Part shown: in pieces, positions 55,501 through 64,000 of the stretch
How the letters are laid out: each line of letters opens with the position of its first letter
Position numbering within the stretch: the stretch's first letter is position 1
NCBI RefSeq assembly: GCF_024362695.1
Contig: NC_065413.1
Location: forward strand, 16,980,011 to 17,044,010
DNA: 64,000 nt
Origin: Pectinophora gossypiella
Taxonomy: Eukaryota > Arthropoda > Insecta > Lepidoptera > Gelechiidae
Direction of reading: 5' to 3'
Program-made: the position numbers and the translations under genes
The notes under the pieces: generated by a model
Seen by the model: the letters and a program-made list of their open reading frames with translations, nothing else
Databases searched by the model: none
What the model was told of the DNA's origin: nothing

Positions 55501-55655
55501 AGAGGTCGTGGAAGGCGGTTCTCGCATTTTGCGAAGCTGTCCTTCGATCCAAAGAGGATGCGGAGCGGGAGAGGGAGGCTACTGCCACCGACCCTGCACG
55601 TCGCAGGAGACCCAGGCGGAGACGGCGGGCGGATGTCGGCCGTCTTCCGCCCTAA
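52506..55655 (+). CDS. LINE ORF2 protein: APE endonuclease and reverse transcriptase, 1049 aa
   Basis: Starts at the ATG overlapping the ORF1 stop and runs 1049 codons without a break. The N-terminal APE-like endonuclease (about 1-220) has QANIGHG, SEPYYV (E36), FAGDLNAKSLAWG (D124, N126) and LSDHRYIRF. RT (about 430-720) has AYRPIVLLDEVGKLVERI, YGFRHGRSTIDAI, SLDIANAFNTLPW, GVPQGSVLGPLLWN and the active-site box CYADDTLV near residue 661. The C-terminal knuckle CHHCGGCPEDTAQHTLEAC (about 950) is typical of the R1 clade. The enzyme nicks its target and copies the RNA there (target-primed reverse transcription). All catalytic residues visible to me are present, so it may be active. Confidence 0.95.
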   Translation: MAIRFLQANIGHGSRAQDLLSQSMAEWLIGLAVVSEPYYVPPRDNWLSDQDGLVTIVTQTSAGSSPFERMFRGRGLVSAFVDGVMVIGAYFSPNRSLAEFEIFLDEVSALIDRSRPDLVLFAGDLNAKSLAWGCPATDARGRALEEWAVATGLELLNRGTVATCVRQQGSSIVDVTFANAALARRVQGWEVLEGVETLSDHRYIRFSVSASAVAPSGPSRPLQRDSPRWVIKHLDKELLMEAAIVQAWVSNLDGPVVVEDEAARLNEAMSQICDASMPRAKPIPPKRRVYWWNAEIAQLRESCVAARRHYARQRRRRIHDSDEEGRLYNIYRVCVKALQTAIGQAKETSRREMLEALNCDPWGRSYKMVRAKLRPWAPPLTRSLEPTLLQDVVEALFPAREGFTPPSMVPPWQVNDDETEAAEVTAGELGAALLRLKAKNTAPGPDGIPGRAWVSAANALEPRLLRLFSACLEQARFPNAWKTGKLVLLKKEGRPADSPSAYRPIVLLDEVGKLVERIIAGRIIGHLMRTGPDLADCQYGFRHGRSTIDAILRVKTISDEAVSQRQVVLAVSLDIANAFNTLPWGCIEEAMRYHQMPVYLRRIVSAYLSDRSVVFPGREQWGQRPMSCGVPQGSVLGPLLWNIGYDWVLRGANLRGVELTCYADDTLVTARGSTFRQAAILATAGVAHVVGRIRRLGLEVALNKSEALCFHGPRNAPPAGAHIVVGGTRIDLKTTMRYLGLVLDGRWEFRAHFQRLMPKLLGAAGALGYLLPNLGGPKASCRRLYMGVVRSMALYGAPVWANTLKRQNIALLNAAQRAMAIRVIRGYRTISCEAARVLAGSLPWDLDARALSSMYFWREEAHGRGDTPAPREVQAQREEVLRLLLLEWEQRLAQPSAGLRTIQAVRPVLRQWLDRRHGVMTFRLTQILSGHGCFGRYLHVVAGREPTAECHHCGGCPEDTAQHTLEACPAWATERQELGAVVGCDLSLPAVVQAMVDSERSWKAVLAFCEAVLRSKEDAEREREATATDPARRRRPRRRRRADVGRLPP

Positions 55656-56078
55656 CACTGATGCGGGTCTCTCCCTGTGTGTCCTGGACCAGAGGAGGAG
55701 GGCACAACAGGGGAGACCCCGGGACGATAAGACCCGTGAGGGCATTACATCGGTGCTTTGCACCGTAAGAGCCGCGGGCGGCAGACTCGGGGGAGTCTGT
55801 CGTACCTAACATCTGGCTCGAGTTGGCGTTGCGTGTGTGTTCCCCGCACGCCACTCATTCCCGATTGAGATGGGGCCTATCAGGCCATCCACCACCGGGT
55901 CGCGGAAGCATGCTTCGGCGATTCCCGGGTCCCGGTACCACCGTGGACGGGAAGGAACACCGTTGGTTTTTAGTGGGTATACCGGGTGGCGACACCCGGG
56001 GAGTCCCACATAACCACGTCGTCCCCCCGGGCGGCGTGGTATGCGTAACGCATTTTCCAACGTAAAAAAAAAAAAAAA

Positions 56079-57233
56079 TGGTACCAAGTACTTGGGGTAT
56101 GGTACCAAGTACTTGGGGTTTGGTACCAAGTACTTGGGGTTTGGTACCAAGTACTTGGGGTATGGTAGTAAGTACTTGGGGTATGGTAGTAAGTACTTGG
56201 GGTTTGGTACCAAGTACTTGGGGTATGGTAGTAAGTACTTGGGGTATGGTAGTAAGTACTTGGGGTTTGGTACCAAGTACTTGGGGTATGGTAGTAAGTA
56301 CTTGGGGTATGGTAGTAAGTACTTGGGGTTTGGTACCAAGTACTTGGGGTATGGTGGTAAGTACTTGGGGTATGGTGGTAAGTACTTGGGGTATGGTGGT
56401 AAGTACTTGGGGTATGGTGGTAAGTACTTGGGGTATGGTGGTAAGTACTTGGGGTATGGTGGTAAGTACTTGGGGTATGGTGGTAAGTACTTGGGGTATG
56501 GTGGTAAGTACTTGGGGTATGTTGGTAAGTACTTGGGGTATGGTGGTAAGTACTTGGGGTATGGTGGTAAGTACTTGGGGTATGGTAGTAAGTACTTGGG
56601 GTATGGTGGTAAGTACTTGGGGTATGGTGGTAAGTACTTGGGGTATGGTGGTAAGTACTTGGGGTATGGTGGTAAGTACTTGGGGTTTGGTACCAAGTAC
56701 TTGGGGTATGGTAGTAAGTACTTGGGGTATGGTAGTAAGTACTTGGGGTTTGGTACCAAGTACTTGGGGTATGGTAGTAAGTACTTGGGGTATGGTAGTA
56801 AGTACTTGGGGTATGGTAGTAAATACTTGGGGTATGGTGGTAAGTACTTGGGGTATGGTGGTAAGTACTTGGGGTATGGTGGTAAGTACTTGGGGTATGG
56901 TGGTAAGTACTTGGGGTTTGGTACCAAGTACTTGGGGTATGGTAGTAAGTACTTGGGGTATGGTAGTAAGTACTTGGGGTATGGTACCAAGTACTTGGGG
57001 TATGGTACCAAGTACTTGGGGTTTGGTACCAAGTACTTGGGGTTTGGTACCAAGTACTTGGGGTTTGGTACCAAGTACTTGGGGTATGGTAGTAAGTACT
57101 TGGGGTATGGTAGTAAGTACTTGGGGTTTGGTACCAAGTACTTGGGGTATGGTAGTAAGTACTTGGGGTATGGTAGTAAGTACTTGGGGTTTGGTACCAA
57201 GTACTTGGGGTATGTTACCAAGTACTTGGGGTA
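56079..57233. repeat. 21-bp satellite array, distal block
   Basis: About 55 further units after the LINE, starting with the repeated target site and ending TACTTGGGGTAG. This block is richer in GGTACCAAG units than the proximal one. Confidence 0.93.
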
Positions 57234-58262
57234 GTGACCCTGATGCGGAGCAGTTTTCGAAAATCGGGAAGTATTTCCATACTTTACATGACGTTCCCAT
57301 CACTACCCCGATATATATTTCATACCCCCGAGACATTTTCTTGATAAACAAAATTTTGTATGGCGGCCATCTTGTTTTTCCGACATTGTGTTTTTTTTTC
57401 ACCCGCAATGAAAATTGACCAAGATTTAAATAGGTGTCGTGAAAGAAAAATTGGTTCACGTGCGATAGTTTTGCCAGGCCGTAGGGTGTTTCTCGGACGC
57501 GGAGCAGTTTTTGGTGACCAGAAAGTATTTCCGTACTCTGCATGACGTTTTGAGCAAGCGCTCCATACATTATTTTTACCCAAAGGGGCTTCTTCTAAAA
57601 AAAACAAAATTTTGTGTGGCGGCCATCTTGTTTTTCCGCCATTTTGTTTTTTTTACAGGCGATTGGATTTGATCAAGATTTAAATACGTTTTGTGAAAGA
57701 AAAATTGCTTCAGGTTCTATAGTTTAGCTTTATAGCTTCACCGTGTTTATATTTATAGTTTAGTTTTAATTTTAAATACTTTAATTTGAATTTGTATTAG
57801 ATTTTTACTATTTTAATTGTTTGTGCTGTCTATTTTAATGTATGGATTTTTAGATCTGAAATAAACGATATTATTATTATTATTAGCCAGGCCATAGGGT
57901 GTCTCCCTAAAGCTGACCAGTTTCCGAAGGTCTGGAAGTTTTCCGGGAGCCTTGAGACCGATCCGATCAATTTGACTTTACAAATGCACTAGTCACCCCT
58001 ACGATTTTTGAAAATTCCCCTCGATTTTTTTGGTCTGCCATCATCAGACCCTGACTTCCTTGACATGGGACCACCTTGGGAATATCTCCTTTCGATCAAA
58101 AAAAGAATTATCAAAATCGGTTCATACACGACGAAGTTATCCCCGAACAAACATAAAACAAATATACATACGGTCGAATTGAGAACCTCCTCCTTTTTTG
58201 AAGTCGGTAAAAACAAAAGCTGTTGTCAATTCATTGAGTATGAGTATGACGGCGCCTCATAG
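57234..58262. repeat. retroposon-like repeats, two ~255-bp copies and a common 3' tail
   Basis: GCGGAGCAGTTTT...AAGTATTTCC...CATGACGTT occurs at 57245 and again at 57499, and TGGCGGCCATCTTGTTTTTCCG at 57361 and 57617, so about 255 bp is tandemly duplicated. A retroposon tail with GAAATAAACG(ATT)n lies at 57857-57885. The stretch 57900-58215 reads like a dispersed lepidopteran retroposon end (TCATCAGACCCTGACTTCC, GAGAACCTCCTCCTTTTTT). No gene is supported. Confidence 0.6.
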
Positions 58263-59380
58263 AGCGCCATCTGTACGGATTAGAGTGAACTACGCTGACG
58301 TTCGCTCTAGCGGAACGTCGTTTGCATATGGCGGCGGGGCGGTCGTCTTGTCAGTGTGACAGTTCGAGGGACAGCCGCCTGCGCACCGTACCCGCGACGG
58401 ATCGCTTTAAATCCGAGGAATCCTTAACCATTTCTGTTGATTAATAGTGATTTATGTGCCTTAATAGTGTGATACAATAATTTAGAAGTTCATTTTGTTT
58501 CAAAGTACTTTAAATTAAATAACGTGTGATTAAGTAACTATTAAATTGTTTTAACTACCCACGTCCAGTGCTACATTAGAAAAATGACTGAGTCCGATGA
58601 AGGCCCTACTGCGCCTTTAAGTACAATTATTTGTTATACAATAAACGGCCGCGTGTGGACCCGAAGCGCTCACTCGGTTTTATTTTATTAAATGCACTGC
58701 TATTGTATCTGTTGTTTCTATTACACTCCACACGACTGAAGATTATACCCCTACCCGCCCTGTCTCGGTTACGAACCGTGAAGAAAGCGATATTTAACGT
58801 AAATAGTAACATACATCTGGAGTATGTCTACCCCGTAAGGATACTGTCATCACAGCCTTTCACAAAATCAATCAAGAACACCGTATTTTAATTTCTTAAG
58901 ACCGCAGAAACGGATGATGCGATAAGTAAACATTTTACCCTCCCTGAGCCGGAGGTCTCGCAAAAGAACACAAAAAGCAACAAAGCTGCCGGACCGGATG
59001 AAATACCCCGAATTTCTACAACATTTTGGAAAAATAAGTAAATAAGTAAATGATTGAATGAGTGAATGAGTAAATAAGTAAATAAATAAGAAAAGAAGAA
59101 ATCCAAAAATTGACAAAATTGTGAGTGGTTTTTTCTATGCAGATATGTGACCGTGGCTTCCTAATAAATCGCAACAGGGAGGGTAGGGGGGCGATTTTTT
59201 TTGCGTTCCCGGCGTCCTAGACCCGCGAGAGAGGCCTTAAAATTTTCGTAAAGACGAGAGCTACCATATAACGCAATAAAATAGAGAGACTTCTATAACA
59301 TTTTAAATTTCTTTGCTAATAACACGAAAAATACATGAATACTCAAAAAAAATTATTTAAACCTATTAAATTGCAAAAAA
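58263..59380 (+). other. remnants of a non-LTR retrotransposon and simple repeats
   Basis: The stretch 58263-58583 resembles a 5' UTR leading to an ATG at 58584 (MTESDEGPTAPL), whose frame stops after 35 codons. Around 58980-59030 a plus frame reads NKAAGPDEIPRISTTFW, matching the start of a LINE reverse transcriptase domain (the N/K-AAGPDGIP motif); the rest of the RT is missing. A simple repeat (TAAATAAG/GAATGAGT) follows at 59032-59095. The parts are probably a rearranged LINE; their linkage is an inference. Confidence 0.5.
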
Positions 59381-61561
59381 TATAACGACCAGAACAAAAA
59401 CCAAACACTACCCACACCCGGAACAAAGAAAATTGAAACGTAATTATACCCTAACCTAAAACCATGTAAACCAAAATAACCCAAATATACCAAAACTAAA
59501 CCCAAACCTAAGAAAACTCAAAACTAACAAAATCCAAACCTAACAAAACCCAAACCTAAAAAAACACATACCTAACAAAACACAAACCTAACCCAAAACT
59601 AAACAAACACAAACCTAACAAAATTAAAACCTAAAAAAATTCAAACCAAACCCAAACCTAACCCAAACCCAAACCCAAACCAAACCCAAACCTAACCCAA
59701 ACCCAAACTTAATAAAACCCAAACCTAACCCAAACCCAAACTTAACAAAAACCAAACCTAACAAAACCCAAACCTAACAAAACACATACCTATTAAAACC
59801 CAAACCTAACCCAAACCTAACAAAACCCAAACCTAAAAAAACACATACCTAACAAAACACAAACCTAACCCAAAACTAAACAAACCCAAACCTAACAAAA
59901 TTAAAACCTAAAAAAATTCAAACCAAACCCAAACCTAACCCAAACCCAAACCCAAACCAAACCCAAACCTAACCCAAACCCAAACTTATTAAAACCCAAA
60001 CCTAACCCAAACCCAAACTTAACAAAAACCAAACCTAACAAAACCCAAACCTAACAAAACACATACCTATTAAAACCCAAACCTAACCAAAACCTAACAA
60101 AACCCAAACCTAACAAAAACCAAACCTAAAAAAACCCAAACCTAACAAAATCCAAACCCAAAAACCAAACCTAACAAAACCCAAACCTAACGAAACCCAA
60201 ACATAACAAAACCCAAACCTAAGAGACCCAAACCTAACAAAACCCAAACTGAACAAAACCCAACCCAAAAAAACCCAAACCTAACAAAATTAAAACCAAA
60301 CCCAAGCCTAACCCAAACCCAAACCTAACCCAAACCCAAACTTAACAAAACCCAAACCTAACCCAAACCCAAACCTAACCCAAACAAAAACTTAACAAAA
60401 ACCAAACCTAACAAAAACCAAACCTAAAAAAACCCAAACCTAACAAAATCCAAACCTAAAAACCAAACCTAAAAAAACCCAAACCTAACGAAACCCAAAC
60501 CTAACAAAACCCAAACCTAAGAGACCCAAACCTAACAAAACCCAAACTGAACAAAAACCAACCCAAAAAACCCCAAACCTAACAAAATTAAAACCAAACC
60601 CAAGCCTAACCCAAACCCAACCCAAACCTAACCCAAACCTAACCCAAACCTAACCCAAACCTAACCCAAACCTAACCCAAACCCAAACCTAACAAAACTC
60701 AAACCTAACAAAACCCAAACCTAATCAAACCGAAGCATAACAAAACTCAAACCAAACCCAAACCTAACCCAAACCCAAACCATACCTAAACCTAACCCAA
60801 ACACAAACCTAACAAAACCCAAGCCTAACCCAAACCTAACACAAACCTAACAAAACCAAAACCTAATCCAAACCCAAACCTAATCCAAACCCAAACCAAA
60901 CCCAAACCCAAACCAAACCCAAACCTAAAAAAATTTAAACCAAACCCAAACCTAATCCAAACCCAAACCTAACCCAAACCCAAACTTAACAAAACCCAAA
61001 CCTAACCCAAACCCAAACTTAACAAAAACCAAACCTACAAAAACCAAACCTAAAAAAACCCAAACCTAACAAAATCCAAACCTAAGAAAAACCAAACCTA
61101 ACAAAACCCAAACCTAACAAAACCCTAACCTAAGAAACCCAAACCAAACAAAACCCTAACCTACCTTTGCACCTTTACTACCATCACTATGTATGACCAC
61201 ATTTACTGCAATAAAATTCATTTCATTTCATTTCGTTTCATTTCATTTCAAAACAAAACCTAACAAAACCCAAACCTAACCCAAACCTAACAAAATTCAA
61301 ACCAAACCCAAACCTATATAAACCCAAACCTAACAAAACGCATACCTAACAAAACACAAACCTAACCCAAACCTAAACAAACCCAAACCTAACAAAATTA
61401 AAAACAAACCCAAGCCTAACCCAAACCCAAACCTAACAAAACCCAAACCTAACAAAACCCATACCTAACAAAACACAAACCTAACCCAAACCCAAGCCTA
61501 GCCCAAACCCAAACCTAACCCAAACCCAAGCCCAAACCTAACAAAACCCAAAACTAAAACC
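59381..61561. repeat. degenerate telomere-like array, inverted orientation
   Basis: About 2.2 kb of AACCTAACCCAAACCTAAC-type DNA. On the minus strand this is a mixture of TTAGG, TTTGGG and TTTAGG units with TTTTG variants. Internal duplications are visible: the text around 59560-59790 recurs around 59840-60080, and that around 60110-60300 recurs around 60400-60600. The C-rich strand faces right, opposite to the (TTTAGG)n at the window end. A short retroposon tail interrupts it at 61163-61250. Confidence 0.85.
61163..61250 (+). repeat. truncated retroposon 3' end inside the degenerate array
   Basis: A non-array segment with TACCATCACTATGTATGACC, GCAATAAAATTCA and a (TTTCA)n tail. AATAAA plus a short-unit tail suggests the 3' end of a retroposon inserted into the array. 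Confidence 0.55.
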
Positions 61562-62838
<1,277 letters not shown>

Positions 62839-64000
62839 TTTAGGTTTAGGTTTAGGTTTAGGTTTAGGTTTAGGTTTAGGTTTAGGTTTAGGTTTAGGTT
62901 TAGGTTTAGGTTTAGGTTTAGGTTTAGGTTTAGGTTTAGGTTTAGGTTTAGGTTTAGGTTTAGGTTTAGGTTTAGGTTTAGGTTTAGGTTTAGGTTTAGG
63001 TTTAGGTTTAGGTTTAGGTTTAGGTTTAGGTTTAGGTTTAGGTTTAGGTTTAGGTTTAGGTTTAGGTTTAGGTTTAGGTTTAGGTTTAGGTTTAGGTTTA
63101 GGTTTAGGTTTAGGTTTAGGTTTAGGTTTAGGTTTAGGTTTAGGTTTAGGTTTAGGTTTAGGTTTAGGTTTAGGTTTAGGTTTAGGTTTAGGTTTAGGTT
63201 TAGGTTTAGGTTTAGGTTTAGGTTTAGGTTTAGGTTTAGGTTTAGGTTTAGGTTTAGGTTTAGGTTTAGGTTTAGGTTTAGGTTTAGGTTTAGGTTTAGG
63301 TTTAGGTTTAGGTTTAGGTTTAGGTTTAGGTTTAGGTTTAGGTTTAGGTTTAGGTTTAGGTTTAGGTTTAGGTTTAGGTTTAGGTTTAGGTTTAGGTTTA
63401 GGTTTAGGTTTAGGTTTAGGTTTAGGTTTAGGTTTAGGTTTAGGTTTAGGTTTAGGTTTAGGTTTAGGTTTAGGTTTAGGTTTAGGTTTAGGTTTAGGTT
63501 TAGGTTTAGGTTTAGGTTTAGGTTTAGGTTTAGGTTTAGGTTTAGGTTTAGGTTTAGGTTTAGGTTTAGGTTTAGGTTTAGGTTTAGGTTTAGGTTTAGG
63601 TTTAGGTTTAGGTTTAGGTTTAGGTTTAGGTTTAGGTTTAGGTTTAGGTTTAGGTTTAGGTTTAGGTTTAGGTTTAGGTTTAGGTTTAGGTTTAGGTTTA
63701 GGTTTAGGTTTAGGTTTAGGTTTAGGTTTAGGTTTAGGTTTAGGTTTAGGTTTAGGTTTAGGTTTAGGTTTAGGTTTAGGTTTAGGTTTAGGTTTAGGTT
63801 TAGGTTTAGGTTTAGGTTTAGGTTTAGGTTTAGGTTTAGGTTTAGGTTTAGGTTTAGGTTTAGGTTTAGGTTTAGGTTTAGGTTTAGGTTTAGGTTTAGG
63901 TTTAGGTTTAGGTTTAGGTTTAGGTTTAGGTTTAGGTTTAGGTTTAGGTTTAGGTTTAGGTTTAGGTTTAGGTTTAGGTTTAGGTTTAGGTTTAGGTTTA
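62839..64000 (+). repeat. (TTTAGG)n array to the window edge, telomere-like
   Basis: 1162 bp of perfect TTTAGG hexamers, about 193 units, running off the right edge. The G-rich strand points right, as on a right-hand chromosome end. The usual insect telomere unit is the pentamer TTAGG; this array has one extra T in every unit. It could be a variant telomere, a subtelomeric or interstitial block, or a microsatellite seeded from telomere-like DNA. Confidence 0.95.

Larger units (their letters stand above)
49604..56077 (+). mobile_element. R1-clade non-LTR retrotransposon (LINE), full length, in the 21-bp satellite
   Basis: 6.5 kb with a 482-bp 5' UTR, two open ORFs that overlap by one base, a 3' UTR and an A tail (56064-56078). 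ATGGTACCAAGTACTT occurs directly before it (49588-49603) and again at the end of the A tail (56078-56093), a 15-16 bp target duplication that is itself one 21-bp satellite unit. APE endonuclease, RT and C-terminal zinc knuckle in ORF2, plus three zinc knuckles in ORF1, place it in the R1 clade, which includes the telomere-inserting TRAS and SART of Lepidoptera. Confidence 0.93.

Noticed and set aside
62839..64000. Plant telomere contamination
   Set aside because: Plants use TTTAGGG (seven bases). The unit here is six bases, and the rest of the window is insect DNA.

Overview
The window looks like nuclear DNA of a lepidopteran insect (moth or butterfly). The genes have short exons with GT-AG introns. 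Copies of tRNA-derived and 5S-derived SINEs that look like lepidopteran families sit in introns and intergenic DNA, and many short foldback or MITE-type elements are present. The right edge runs into (TTTAGG)n with its G-rich strand pointing outward, as at a chromosome end, so I read the window as gene-bearing DNA on the left passing into a repeat-built subtelomere. The organism and the chromosome-end reading are inferences.

Left third (1-18107): five genes. These are the 5' part of a class-I-like unconventional myosin (minus strand, runs off the left edge), an unrecognised single-exon gene (3146-4117), ATPAF1 (four exons, minus strand), a Cdk2-type kinase (four exons, PSTALRE helix) and the complete splicing factor Smu1 (seven exons). 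The first exons of Cdk2 and Smu1 are AT-rich and their later exons are extremely GC-rich. The introns and gaps hold a hAT-like MITE with a perfect 8-bp target duplication, a TTAA-flanked piggyBac-like MITE, a tRNA SINE and several foldbacks.

Middle (18108-28328): gene-free DNA with transposon relics, a GC-rich 436-bp hairpin element, a cluster of TATCGAT motifs, and a 123-bp satellite. The satellite has 3 units in one orientation, then about 42 units in the other that keep exact 123-bp phase.

28329-57233: a 21-bp satellite of about 9.6 kb, split by insertions: a 5S-derived SINE, a 12.6-kb copia element, and a 6.5-kb R1-clade LINE with both ORFs open. The copia element is itself broken by a gypsy element and by a Tc1-like transposon with an intact transposase. 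Every main boundary is marked by a target-site duplication (10 bp SINE, 5 bp copia, 4 bp gypsy, TA for Tc1, about 16 bp LINE), so the order of events can be read directly. The gypsy copy has two LTRs that look identical but long-dead coding DNA, and it carries a tandem array of perfect hairpins that share one purine loop.

Right end (57234-64000): retroposon remnants, a degenerate TTAGG/TTTGGG array in inverted orientation, an uninterrupted (GCAA)n tract, and uninterrupted (TTTAGG)n to the window edge.
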